Below are positions 36,981 to 45,394 of a stretch of DNA of 64,000 nt, one piece after another. This stretch comes from Curtobacterium sp. MCBD17_032. Lineage in GTDB: Bacteria; Actinomycetota; Actinomycetes; Actinomycetales; Microbacteriaceae. Position 1 is the first letter of the stretch. The number at the start of each line of letters is the position of its first letter. Made by a program: the position numbers and the translations under genes. The notes under the pieces were generated by a model. It did no database searches. It saw nothing but the letters and a program-made list of their open reading frames with translations, and was not told the origin of the DNA. The stretch is from NCBI RefSeq assembly GCF_003234855.1, contig NZ_QKTO01000001.1:558001-622000 (forward strand), in the 5' to 3' direction.

Positions 36981-39803
36981 ATGCCCCGAACCGTCGGACG
37001 CACCCTGCTGTGCGCCACGGCTGCCGCGACCCTGGTCGCCGCACCGCTCGTCACCGTCACCGCCGCGACCGCGAACCCCGCGGGCACCGGGCTCGTCATC
37101 TCCGAGGCGTACCTCAAGGGCGGCAGTACGAACCAGCCGTTCACGAACCGCTTCGTCGAGATCGCGAACCCGACCGACGCCGCCGTGTCGGTCGACGGGT
37201 GGTCGCTGCAGTACCGGGCCGCGACCAGCACCGGCGCGGCGAGCACCGTCGTGCCGCTGACGGGGACCGTCCCGGCGAACGGCACCTTCCTCGTGCAGGG
37301 CGGTTCGAACGGCACGGCCGGTGCGCCCCTGCCGCCGCCGGACGTCGTCTCGTCGCTCAACGCGTCCGGCAGTGCGGGCACGCTCGTGCTGTCCGACCGG
37401 GCGACCGCCCTCACGCTGCCCGCCGGCGCAGTGCCGACGGGGACACCCGGCGTGGTGGACCTGCTCGGCTACGGCACGAGCAACACGTTCGAGACGACCG
37501 CCGCGACGAACCCGGCGGCGGCGAACACCACGCCGGACGCCCTGGTGCGTGCGACGAGCGGCGCGGACTCGGACGTCAACAGCGCCGACTTCACGCTCTC
37601 CCGGTCGATCACGCCGCGGAACGCGAAGGGCGAGACCGCCGCCGGCCAGCCGACGCCGACGCCGACCCCGACCCCGGGCGACGGCGGTACCACGCCGCCC
37701 GCTGCCCCCGCGGTCGCCGCGACCATCCCCGAGGTCCAGGGCACGACCGACACCTCGCCGTTCGTCGGTCGGACCGTCGTCACGAGCGGCGTCGTCACGG
37801 CCGTGTTCCCGACCGGTGGCTTCACCGGCTACACGATCCAGACGCCGGGGACGGGAGGCGCGACCGACCCCGCCACGCGGAGCGCGTCCGACGGGCTCTT
37901 CGTGTACTCCGCGGCGACCGTCGGGCGGGTCGCGATCGGTGACCACGTCGAGGTCACGGGTGCGGTCTCCGAGTACGAGGGACTGACCGAGCTCACCGTG
38001 CCGGCCACCGGGCTCCGGGTGCTCACCACCCCCGCCGCGGCACCGCAGCCGGCCACCGTCGTCTTCCCGCGCACGGACGCCGCGCGCGAGTCCCTGGAGA
38101 GCATGCTCCTCGCCCCGCAGGGCACGTACACGGTCGCCGACAACTACACGACGAACCAGTACGGCGAGATCGCCCTGGCGACGGGGACCGGCCGGCTCCT
38201 CCAGCCGACCGAGGTCGCCCGTCCGGGCAGCGCCGAGGCCGCTGCGGTCGCCGCCGACAACGCCGCGCGCAAGGTCACGCTCGACGACGGGGCGAGCACG
38301 AACTTCCTCCCGCGCGACGACCAGGGCCAGGCCGCCCGCGAGGTGCCGGTGCCGTGGTTGACGAACGCGGGCCCGGTCACGGTCGGTGCTGCGACGACGT
38401 TCACCGCCCCCGTGGTCCTCGACTACCGGAACAACGTCTGGAAGCTCCAGCCGACCACGCCGATCACCGGTGCGACCCCCGCGGCCGACCTGCCCGCCAC
38501 GTTCTCGGACGTCCGGACCGCGACGCCCGAGGCCGTCGGTGGTGACCTGACTCTCGCCGGCTTCAACGTCCTGAACTACTTCCCGACGACCGGCGACGAG
38601 GTGAGCGGGTGCACGTACTACCGGGACCGCGCGGGTGACCCGATCACGGTCGACTCGGGCTGTGACGCCCGTGGAGCCGCCGAGCAGGAGGACCTCGACC
38701 GCCAGCAGGTGAAGATCGTGAAGGCGATCAACGCCCTCGACGCGGACGTGGTCTCGCTCGAGGAGATCGAGAACTCGGCTCGGTTCGGCCTGGACCGCGA
38801 CGCCGCCGTGGCGACTCTCGTCTCTGCCCTCAACGCGGCGACCGGGACCGACACCTGGGCCTACGCCGAGTCGCCCTCCGTCGTGCCGGCCAGCGAGGAC
38901 GTCATCCGCCTCGCGCTCATCTACAAGAAGGACCGCGTCGCCCCCACCGGTGAGTCGACGATCCTGCTCGACCCGGCCTTCACGAACGCCCGTCAGCCCG
39001 TCGCCGACGCCTTCCGACCGGTCGGTGGCACCGCCGAGGACGACTTCCTCGTGATCGCGAACCACTTCAAGTCGAAGGGCTCCGGCACCGGCGAGAACGC
39101 CGACCAGGGCGACGGGCAGGGTGCGTCGAACGCCGACCGCGTGCGCCAGGCGCGTGCCCTGGTGACCTTCTCGACGGCCATGCAGGAGCGGTACGGCACC
39201 GACAAGACCTTCCTGATCGGCGACTTCAACGCGTACAGCGAGGAGGACCCGATGGTGGTGCTCCGCGACGCCGGGTACACCGACCTCGCCCCGGCGCAGG
39301 ACGAGGACGAGTACTCCTACGTGTTCAGCGGCCTGAGCGGGTCCCTCGACCACGTGCTGGCCTCGCCCGCGGCGCTCGAGACCGTGACCGGCGTGGACAT
39401 CTGGAACATCAACTCGACCGAGTCGGTGGGCCTGGAGTACAGCCGGTACAACGTGAACGTGTCGGACCTGTACCGCGACGACGTGTACCGCGCCAGCGAC
39501 CACGACCCGATCCTCGTCGGCTTCGACGTGACCGCGGCCGAGGTGCCCGGCGACCCGGCCCCGGAGCCCGCGCCGACGCCGTCCCCGGGCGCGGGGAACC
39601 CGACGACGCCGCCGGTCGCCGGCGGTGCGGGATCGACCCCCGGGGCCGGTGGTCCGGACGGGACGCCGAGCGCCGGTGGCGGCCTGGCCTTCACCGGCGC
39701 GGAGATCGGGGGCGGCCTCGCGGCGGCGCTCGCCCTCCTGGCCGCCGGTGGCGGGCTCCTCGCCCTCCGTCGCAGCCGGGCGACGGGTGGCGGCACCGAG
39801 TGA
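36981..39803 (+). CDS. Sortase-anchored extracellular nuclease/phosphatase (ExeM/NucH-type)
   Basis: 940 aa. Signal peptide about 1-33. A lamin-tail domain (about 35-170: GLVISEAYLKGGSTNQPFTNRFVEI) is followed by a linker and an OB-like domain (about 240-500). The endonuclease/exonuclease/phosphatase domain is at about 526-850, with GFNVLNYF, SLEEIEN, NHFKSKGSG, LIGDFNAY and ASDHDPILVGF carrying the catalytic Asn, Glu, Asp and His. The C terminus ends LAFTGAEIGGG, a hydrophobic helix and RRSR, a class E-type LAXTG sorting signal. Likely degrades environmental DNA or RNA for phosphate, consistent with the PHO box upstream. GTG 36957 is an alternative start. Confidence 0.88.
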   Translation: MPRTVGRTLLCATAAATLVAAPLVTVTAATANPAGTGLVISEAYLKGGSTNQPFTNRFVEIANPTDAAVSVDGWSLQYRAATSTGAASTVVPLTGTVPANGTFLVQGGSNGTAGAPLPPPDVVSSLNASGSAGTLVLSDRATALTLPAGAVPTGTPGVVDLLGYGTSNTFETTAATNPAAANTTPDALVRATSGADSDVNSADFTLSRSITPRNAKGETAAGQPTPTPTPTPGDGGTTPPAAPAVAATIPEVQGTTDTSPFVGRTVVTSGVVTAVFPTGGFTGYTIQTPGTGGATDPATRSASDGLFVYSAATVGRVAIGDHVEVTGAVSEYEGLTELTVPATGLRVLTTPAAAPQPATVVFPRTDAARESLESMLLAPQGTYTVADNYTTNQYGEIALATGTGRLLQPTEVARPGSAEAAAVAADNAARKVTLDDGASTNFLPRDDQGQAAREVPVPWLTNAGPVTVGAATTFTAPVVLDYRNNVWKLQPTTPITGATPAADLPATFSDVRTATPEAVGGDLTLAGFNVLNYFPTTGDEVSGCTYYRDRAGDPITVDSGCDARGAAEQEDLDRQQVKIVKAINALDADVVSLEEIENSARFGLDRDAAVATLVSALNAATGTDTWAYAESPSVVPASEDVIRLALIYKKDRVAPTGESTILLDPAFTNARQPVADAFRPVGGTAEDDFLVIANHFKSKGSGTGENADQGDGQGASNADRVRQARALVTFSTAMQERYGTDKTFLIGDFNAYSEEDPMVVLRDAGYTDLAPAQDEDEYSYVFSGLSGSLDHVLASPAALETVTGVDIWNINSTESVGLEYSRYNVNVSDLYRDDVYRASDHDPILVGFDVTAAEVPGDPAPEPAPTPSPGAGNPTTPPVAGGAGSTPGAGGPDGTPSAGGGLAFTGAEIGGGLAAALALLAAGGGLLALRRSRATGGGTE

Positions 39804-39826
39804 CGCCGCGCTGAGCGCGACCACCG

Positions 39827-39869
39827 ACGGGAGGCGCGGTCCGGGTCCCACCCGGGTCGCGCCTCCCGT
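39827..39869 (+). terminator. Two-tier terminator after the nuclease gene
   Basis: Outer stem ACGGGAGGCGCG / CGCGCCTCCCGT (12 bp) encloses an inner stem CCGGGT / ACCCGG. It separates the nuclease gene from the rplM promoter. Confidence 0.88.
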
Positions 39870-39895
39870 CCGTGGTACGGCGGTCCCGCGCGCGG

Positions 39896-39925
39896 TTGAC
39901 CGACCGCTCCGGCGTCCGCTAGGCT
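39896..39925 (+). promoter_or_regulatory. Promoter of rplM-rpsI
   Basis: TTGACC (39896-39901), 18-bp spacer, TAGGCT (39920-39925). Same -10 as the rpsL promoter. Leader of about 135 nt to the rplM GTG, without a gene. Confidence 0.8.
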
Positions 39926-40066
39926 CTCACCTTGGTCTGCGCGCTTTGTTGCGCCAGACAGTCAGATGGGCCCTCCACCGGGTCGTTCTCCGGGCGTCTG
40001 CCCGCGGGAACGCCCACCGGAGCGGGATTCACGGACTCCTCACCTCGACACGAAAGCAGCACTCCT

Positions 40067-40513
40067 GTGACTCGTACGTTCTCCCCGAAGCCGGCAGACG
40101 TCCAGCACGACTGGATCGTCATCGACGCGACCGACGTCGTGCTCGGCCGCCTCGCTTCGCACGTCGCCGCCCTCCTCCGCGGCAAGCACAAGGCCACCTT
40201 CGCCCAGCACATGGACATGGGTGACTACGTCATCATCGTGAACGCCGACAAGGTCGCCCTGACCGGGTCGAAGCTCGCCAAGAAGGTCTACTACCGCCAC
40301 TCCGGCTACCCGGGCGGCCTCACGGCCACCACCTACCCGGAGATGCTCGAGAAGCACCCGACCCGCGCCGTCGAGAAGGCGATCCGCGGCATGCTGCCGA
40401 AGAACACCCTCGGTCGCGAGCAGCTCAAGAAGCTCAAGGTCTACGCAGGCGCTGAGCACCCCCACGCGGCGCAGCAGCCCAAGCCGTACACCTTCGACCA
40501 GGTCTCGCAGTAA
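40067..40513 (+). CDS. rplM: 50S ribosomal protein L13
   Basis: 148 aa from GTG 40067. It starts [20 protein letters not shown] and includes [20 protein letters not shown] and [22 protein letters not shown]. Cotranscribed with rpsI, 38 bp downstream. Confidence 0.99.
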   Translation: MTRTFSPKPADVQHDWIVIDATDVVLGRLASHVAALLRGKHKATFAQHMDMGDYVIIVNADKVALTGSKLAKKVYYRHSGYPGGLTATTYPEMLEKHPTRAVEKAIRGMLPKNTLGREQLKKLKVYAGAEHPHAAQQPKPYTFDQVSQ

Positions 40514-40551
40514 CAGCGGCCACGACGACTTCCAGGAACGAGAAAACACTC

Positions 40552-41037
40552 ATGGCTCAGATCGCTGACTCCATCGACCAGACCCCGGAGACCTTCACCA
40601 CCGAGAGCGCGCCCGTCGCGTCGGAGGCGGCTCCCCGTCAGATCCTCAACGTCTCGGGCGGTGCCGTCGGTCGCCGCAAGGAGGCCATCGCGCGCGTCCG
40701 CCTGGTCCCCGGTTCCGGCACCTTCTCGGTGAACGGCCGCACGCTCGAGGACTACTTCCCGAACAAGCTGCACCAGCAGCTCATCAACGACCCGTTCAAG
40801 GTGCTCGAGCTCCTCGGCGCGTACGACGTCACCGCCCGCATCACGGGTGGCGGCCCTTCGGGTCAGGCCGGCGCGCTCCGTCTCGCCATCGCCCGCACCC
40901 TGAACGAGATCGACCGCGAGAACAACCGCGCGACCCTCAAGAAGGCCGGCTTCCTCACCCGTGACGCCCGCGTCATCGAGCGCAAGAAGGCCGGTCTCAA
41001 GAAGGCCCGCAAGGCGTCGCAGTTCTCGAAGCGCTGA
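40552..41037 (+). CDS. rpsI: 30S ribosomal protein S9
   Basis: 161 aa. An acidic, Thr-rich N-terminal extension of about 40 residues precedes the core ([39 protein letters not shown]). The C-terminal basic tail ends [11 protein letters not shown], reaching the P-site tRNA anticodon loop. Confidence 0.98.
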   Translation: MAQIADSIDQTPETFTTESAPVASEAAPRQILNVSGGAVGRRKEAIARVRLVPGSGTFSVNGRTLEDYFPNKLHQQLINDPFKVLELLGAYDVTARITGGGPSGQAGALRLAIARTLNEIDRENNRATLKKAGFLTRDARVIERKKAGLKKARKASQFSKR

Positions 41038-41059
41038 TCGCCTGACGGCGGGAGATCGC

Positions 41060-42433
41060 ATGCCGCGTCTGTTCGGTACCGACGGCGTTCGTGGCCTCGC
41101 CAACGGCGAGTTGACGGCCGCGCTCGCACTGGGTCTTGCCCAGGCGAGCGCGGCCGTGCTCACGCACGGACACCATGCCGACGCTCGACGAGCGTCCGGT
41201 CGCACGCGCCCGCGGGCCGTGCTCGCGCGGGACCCGCGCGTCTCCGGCGAGTTCCTGGGTGCCGCGGTGGCGGCCGGGCTCGCCTCCGCCGGCGTCGACG
41301 TCCTCGACGCCGGGGTCATCCCCACCCCGGCAGCGGCCTACCTCGTCGCGGACATCGACGCCGACTTCGGCGTGATGATCTCCGCGTCGCACAACCCCGC
41401 CCCGGACAACGGGATCAAGTTCTTCGCCGCTGGTGGTCGCAAGCTGCCGGACGAGGTCGAGGACCGCATCGAAGCGGCCATGCACGACCAGTCCGCGCCG
41501 ACCCCCACCGGAGCCGAGGTCGGGCGCATCACGCGCTTCGCCGACGCCGAGGACCGCTACGTGGTCCACCTGCTCGGCACGCTGCCGCACCGACTCGACG
41601 GGATCCACGTCGTGCTCGACTGCGCCAACGGAGCGGCCTCCGGGGTCTCGCCCGAGGTGTTCGTCAACGCGGGCGCGAAGGTCACGCTCATCGGAGCCGA
41701 CCCGAACGGCATCAACATCAACGACGGTGTCGGGTCGACCCACATCGACAACCTCGCGCGTGCCGTCCTCGAGGCCGGTGCCGACGTCGGCATCGCCCAC
41801 GACGGCGACGCCGACCGCTGCCTCGCCGTGGACGCCGACGGCAACGCGGTGGACGGCGACCAGATCATGGCGATCCTCGCGCTGTCGCTCAAGGAACGCG
41901 GGCGACTGGTCGACGACACCCTCGTCGCGACGGTCATGTCGAACCTCGGGCTCAAGCGCGCCATGGCGGACGCGGGCATCACGGTCCTCGAGACCGGTGT
42001 CGGCGACCGCTACGTCCTCGAGAAGATGACCGAGGGCGGGTTCTCGCTCGGCGGCGAGCAGTCTGGCCACATCATCTTCAACGACTACGCGACGACCGGT
42101 GACGGGGTGCTGACGGGCCTCCACCTCGTCGCCGAGATGGCACGGACGGGCAAGACGCTCGGCGAGCTGGCGGCGTGCATGACGGTGTTCCCGCAGGTGC
42201 TCCTCAACGTGAAGGGCGTCGACCGCCACGGGCTCGACGACCAGGGCGTGCAGGACGCGGTCGCTGCCGCCGCCGACGCCCTCGGTGACTCCGGCCGGGT
42301 GCTGCTGCGTCCCTCGGGCACGGAGCCGGTCGTCCGCGTGATGGTCGAGGCCGCGAGCCAGGAGGACGCGCAGCGCGTCGCCGAGGAGCTCGCCGACGTC
42401 GTGCGTGCGCGGCTGACGCTCGAGGCCGCCTAG
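41060..42433 (+). CDS. glmM: Phosphoglucosamine mutase
   Basis: Converts glucosamine-6-P to glucosamine-1-P for UDP-GlcNAc synthesis; 457 aa from ATG 41060 with GGGAGA upstream. It begins [15 protein letters not shown]; the active-site serine is S110 in [11 protein letters not shown]. The metal loop DGDADRC and the sugar loop [10 protein letters not shown] are followed by the phosphate-binding [14 protein letters not shown]. It works with glmS 3 kb away. The two genes are separated by three minus-strand genes. Confidence 0.98.
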   Translation: MPRLFGTDGVRGLANGELTAALALGLAQASAAVLTHGHHADARRASGRTRPRAVLARDPRVSGEFLGAAVAAGLASAGVDVLDAGVIPTPAAAYLVADIDADFGVMISASHNPAPDNGIKFFAAGGRKLPDEVEDRIEAAMHDQSAPTPTGAEVGRITRFADAEDRYVVHLLGTLPHRLDGIHVVLDCANGAASGVSPEVFVNAGAKVTLIGADPNGININDGVGSTHIDNLARAVLEAGADVGIAHDGDADRCLAVDADGNAVDGDQIMAILALSLKERGRLVDDTLVATVMSNLGLKRAMADAGITVLETGVGDRYVLEKMTEGGFSLGGEQSGHIIFNDYATTGDGVLTGLHLVAEMARTGKTLGELAACMTVFPQVLLNVKGVDRHGLDDQGVQDAVAAAADALGDSGRVLLRPSGTEPVVRVMVEAASQEDAQRVAEELADVVRARLTLEAA

Positions 42434-42460
42434 CCGCTCCCGGCGCGCGCCCCGCGGCGG

Positions 42461-42484
42461 CCCCGCGGCCCCGCGGCCCCGCGG
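42461..42484 (+). repeat. Three tandem CCCCGCGG octamers
   Basis: CCCCGCGG x3 with imperfect copies on both sides (about 42450-42492), immediately after glmM and before a long inverted repeat. Confidence 0.8.
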
Positions 42485-42506
42485 CCCGGCGGTGCCGTCC
42501 GGTCCC

Positions 42507-42566
42507 GCACAACAGGAACCCGTCCGAACCAGGGGTATCCGTGGTTCGGACGGGTTCCTGTTGTGC
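42507..42566. terminator. 25-bp perfect inverted repeat between convergent glmM and coaA
   Basis: Left arm 42507-42531 (GCACAACAGGAACCC... ending GAACCA) is the exact reverse complement of 42542-42566, with a 10-nt loop. It is much longer than the 13-16-bp terminators elsewhere in the window. Most likely a bidirectional terminator for the converging genes. Confidence 0.8.
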
Positions 42567-42617
42567 CCCGCCAGCGCACGCCGTGCGGCCGCAGAGCGCC
42601 TCGGTCGCCGATGCCGG

Positions 42618-43562
42618 TCAGATCTTGCGGAGCAGGACGCTCGTCACCTTGTGGTCGGCCGCCTTCTTGAGCACGAGGGTCGCACGGGAGCGGGTGGGCA
42701 ACACGTTCTCGAGCAGGTTGGGTTCGTTGATCGCCCGCCAGACCTCCGTCGCGGTGCGGACGGCGTCCTCGCGGGACAGGTCGGCGAAGCGGTGGAAGAA
42801 CGAGTCCGGGCTCGCGAACGCCTGCTCCTGCAACGCCAGGAACCGGTCGACGTACCAGGACTCGATGTCCTTCGTCTTCGCGTCGACGTAGATCGTGAAG
42901 TCGAACAGGTCGGACAAGGCCAGGCGTCCGTGGACGGGCGGAGCGAGCACGTTCAGGCCCTCCACGATGAGGATGTCCGGCTGCCGCACGACGATCTCCG
43001 CGTCGGGCACGATGTCGTAGACCAGGTGCGAGTAGTACGGCGCCCGGACCTCGGCGGCACCGCTCTTCACGTTGCTGACGAACCGCAGGAGTGACCGACG
43101 GTCGTAGGACTCGGGGAAGCCCTTGCGGTCCATGATCCCGCGGCGCTCGAGTTCCGCGTTCGGGTGGAGGAAGCCGTCGGTCGTCACGAGTTCGACGCGC
43201 GGTGTGTCCGGCCACCGCTTCGTCAGCTCGCGGAGCAGTCGGGCGACGGTGCTCTTGCCGACCGCCACCGATCCGGCGACGCCGATGACGAACGGCGTCC
43301 GGCCCGCACGCTCACCGAGGAAGCGGCTCGTCTCGGCGTGCAGGTCCCGCGCGCCGGCCGCGTACAGCGTCAGGAGCCGGGAGAGCGGCAGGTAGACGTC
43401 CTGCACCTCGGTGATGTCGAGGCGGTCACCCAGGCCGCGCAGCTGCACGATCTCGGTCTCGGTGAGGGAGAGGTGCTCCTTCGGCGCGAGCTGCGACCAC
43501 TCGTCACGCGGGATCTCCACGAAGGGGGTGGGGTGCGCGACGGTCGTCTCCGGGATCGGCAT
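42618..43562 (-). CDS. coaA: Pantothenate kinase, type I
   Basis: First step of coenzyme A synthesis; 314 aa. The P-loop [17 protein letters not shown] lies near residue 95; [28 protein letters not shown] and [11 protein letters not shown] are family signatures, and [20 protein letters not shown] is near the C-terminal third. A TACGCT box (43575-43570) ends 7 nt before the ATG, so the transcript is probably leaderless. Position next to glmM and glmS is usual in this family. Confidence 0.98.
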   Translation of the reverse strand: MPIPETTVAHPTPFVEIPRDEWSQLAPKEHLSLTETEIVQLRGLGDRLDITEVQDVYLPLSRLLTLYAAGARDLHAETSRFLGERAGRTPFVIGVAGSVAVGKSTVARLLRELTKRWPDTPRVELVTTDGFLHPNAELERRGIMDRKGFPESYDRRSLLRFVSNVKSGAAEVRAPYYSHLVYDIVPDAEIVVRQPDILIVEGLNVLAPPVHGRLALSDLFDFTIYVDAKTKDIESWYVDRFLALQEQAFASPDSFFHRFADLSREDAVRTATEVWRAINEPNLLENVLPTRSRATLVLKKAADHKVTSVLLRKI

Positions 43563-43580
43563 GGGGTCGAGCGTACTCAG

Positions 43581-43594
43581 CCGGGAGGCCCGGC
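43581..43594 (-). repeat. Interspersed element copy
   Basis: CCGGGAGGCCCGGC in the 37-bp gap between coaA and gpx; reverse-orientation match to the repeat core. Confidence 0.5.
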
Positions 43595-43599
43595 ACCGG

Positions 43600-44085
43600 T
43601 CAGGCGGGGAGGGCCGCCTCGATCGCGGCGACGACCTCGGGAGCGTCCGGCTTCGTCGTCGGGCGGAAGCGCGTGACCGTGCCGTCGGGCGCCACGAGGA
43701 ACTTCTCGAAGTTCCACGCGACCCGACCGGCCTTGCCGGAGGCGTCCGGCGTCTCCTTCAGCTCCTTGTAGAGCGGGTGCGCGCCGCCGCCGTTCACCTT
43801 GACCTTCTCGGACATCGGGAACGTCACACCCCACGTGGCGGAGCAGTACTCCTCGATGGCCTCCGACGAGCCGAGTTCCTGGAGGAACTGGTTGCTCGGG
43901 AAACCGAGGACGGTGAAGCCCCGCGGCCCGTACGTCCGCTGGAGTTCCTCGAGCTGCTCGTACTGCGGAGCGAGGCCGCAGCGTGACGCCACGTTCACCA
44001 CGAGCACGGCCTTGTCGGCGTACGAGCCGAAGGTGGTCTGCTCGCCCTGCAGGGTGGTGATGGCGATGTCGTCGAAGCGTCCCAT
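43600..44085 (-). CDS. Glutathione peroxidase family (thiol peroxidase)
   Basis: 161 aa, thioredoxin fold. The peroxidatic Cys (not selenocysteine) is in [15 protein letters not shown] near residue 36; GFPSNQF and [12 protein letters not shown] supply the conserved Gln and Trp-Asn of the catalytic tetrad. As actinobacteria lack glutathione, it probably uses thioredoxin or mycothiol-linked systems. TAGCGT (44098-44093) is 7 nt from the ATG and overlaps the stop codon of the upstream ATPase gene. Confidence 0.93.
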   Translation of the reverse strand: MGRFDDIAITTLQGEQTTFGSYADKAVLVVNVASRCGLAPQYEQLEELQRTYGPRGFTVLGFPSNQFLQELGSSEAIEEYCSATWGVTFPMSEKVKVNGGGAHPLYKELKETPDASGKAGRVAWNFEKFLVAPDGTVTRFRPTTKPDAPEVVAAIEAALPA

Positions 44086-44095
44086 GTCGCGCACG

Positions 44096-45280
44096 CTAGC
44101 CGCCCTCGTCGGGGGTCGCCTGGCCGTCGACGAACGCATCGAGTCGCGGCACGGTGAGCGCCACCCGGTCCGGGCCGGGCATGAACAGCAGCCCCTTCTC
44201 GCACAGCGACCGCCGGACCGACGCCCAGCCGCTCGCCGACGCCGGTGCTGCGTCCACCGTGGCGACGGCGGCCGCGGTGCCGGACGCACGGGCGACACGG
44301 CGGAGGTACTGCTGCTCCAGCTCCGACGCGCGGTCCCACCACCCCGGGAAGAACCCGGCGTCGAGCTCTGCCTGACCGCGCTCGACGCCGGCCTCGGCGT
44401 CGGCCCGGGTGATCGTGCCGCCGTCGACGGCGGTCGCCCATGCGCATGCGGCGAACGTCTGCAGGTGGATCGGGTAGCCGTCGGCGGCGTCGAGCACGAC
44501 CCGGGCAGCGTCGTCGTCCCACAGCACGCCCGCCGCCCGAGCGGGGTCGCGGAGCGCCGACTCCGCGCTGGTCCGCGACAGCGGACCGACCTGCCGGAAC
44601 GCGAACATCCGTCCGGCGTACGACCGGGCATCGCAGAGGACCGCCGGGCTGTTCGGCAGGCCCGCGGCCGTGACGAAGAACGGCCAGCCGCGCTGCACGG
44701 CCCGGTGCTGGACGGTCAGGAGCGCACCGAGCAGGTCGAGGTCGACGTCCTGCACCTCGTCGACCACGACGAGCAGGGCGGTGCCCCGCTCGGTGAGTGC
44801 CGGAGCGAGGTCCTCGACGGTCTCCTGCAGGTCGATCTCGGCGACGCCGGTGTCCGCTCGTCCCACAGCGGGCTCGACACCGAGGTCGACGGACACCCAG
44901 CCGAAGGCGACGCCGAACGAGCGCACCGCGGCGAGCGCCGTCGCCGCCTGGCTCGTCATCCCACGACCGCGCAGACGGCGTGCTGCCAGCGCGAGCCCGT
45001 GCGCGAGCTGGCGGCGGACGCACGCCCGTCCAGAGGGGCGGCTCCGGCCCTCGAGCTCGACGACCAGCCAGCCGGCATCGCTCGCCCGGTCGCGCATCCG
45101 GTCGAGGAGCACCGTCTTGCCGACCCCACGGAGACCGGTGAGCACGACGCCCCGACCCGGTCGCCCGGCGGCGGTGCGGCTCACCAGGTCGTCGAACGCG
45201 CCGAGCTCCTCGTCACGCCCGGCCAGCAGGGGCGGTCGCACCCCGGACCCGGGCGCGTAGGGGTTCTGGTCGGTGTGCAT
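44096..45280 (-). CDS. AAA/STAND-type ATP-binding protein
   Basis: 394 aa. An N-terminal P-loop TGLRGVGKTVLLDRM (about 48-62) and Walker B TALLVVVDEVQDVDLDLL (about 165-182) are followed by a sensor-like region VTAAGLPNSP. A C-terminal winged-helix-like part (LEQQYLRRVA...SVRRSLCEKGLL) resembles Orc1/Cdc6-related AAA_16 proteins. Its target is unknown: DNA binding, signalling or a defence role are all possible. Start ATG 45280 is preceded by CACGCT 6 nt upstream (weak -10), so it may be leaderless. It is divergent from glmS with a 16-bp palindrome between them. Confidence 0.72.
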   Translation of the reverse strand: MHTDQNPYAPGSGVRPPLLAGRDEELGAFDDLVSRTAAGRPGRGVVLTGLRGVGKTVLLDRMRDRASDAGWLVVELEGRSRPSGRACVRRQLAHGLALAARRLRGRGMTSQAATALAAVRSFGVAFGWVSVDLGVEPAVGRADTGVAEIDLQETVEDLAPALTERGTALLVVVDEVQDVDLDLLGALLTVQHRAVQRGWPFFVTAAGLPNSPAVLCDARSYAGRMFAFRQVGPLSRTSAESALRDPARAAGVLWDDDAARVVLDAADGYPIHLQTFAACAWATAVDGGTITRADAEAGVERGQAELDAGFFPGWWDRASELEQQYLRRVARASGTAAAVATVDAAPASASGWASVRRSLCEKGLLFMPGPDRVALTVPRLDAFVDGQATPDEGG

Positions 45281-45325
45281 CACAGCAGCGTGCTGGACGG
45301 GCGCGTGTACGACCGAATCCTCCGT

Positions 45326-45341
45326 ATGTCGTCGACGACAT
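45326..45341. promoter_or_regulatory. 16-bp perfect palindrome in the glmS / ATPase divergent gap
   Basis: ATGTCGTCGACGACAT is self-complementary over 16 bp. It lies about 41 bp upstream of the glmS -10 box and about 46 bp upstream of the ATPase start. A dimeric regulator site, for example of a GntR-type repressor, is plausible for an amino-sugar gene. The protein that would bind is not known. Confidence 0.5.
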
Positions 45342-45381
45342 GTAGCGGAGCGGTGATCAGCGAGGCCCGCAGCACTGCCCG

Positions 45382-45387
45382 TAGGAT
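45382..45387 (+). promoter_or_regulatory. -10 box of glmS (near-leaderless)
   Basis: TAGGAT 7 nt before the glmS ATG; no RBS and no clear -35. No glmS ribozyme is possible in such a leader. Confidence 0.6.
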
Positions 45388-45394
45388 CGGGACC

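Noticed and set aside
36420-39851. 1143-residue open frame antisense to the nuclease gene
   Set aside because: Produced by high GC and third-position bias of the opposite strand; composition is Arg/Gly-rich without domains, while the plus strand encodes a clear multi-domain protein.
43799-45394. Upstream extension of the glmS frame by over 500 residues
   Set aside because: The extension overlaps three minus-strand genes; glmS must start at MCGIVGY because the Cys is the catalytic N terminus.
45342-45394. glmS ribozyme
   Set aside because: Only 7 nt separate the -10 box from the start codon, and no ribozyme-like sequence is present.
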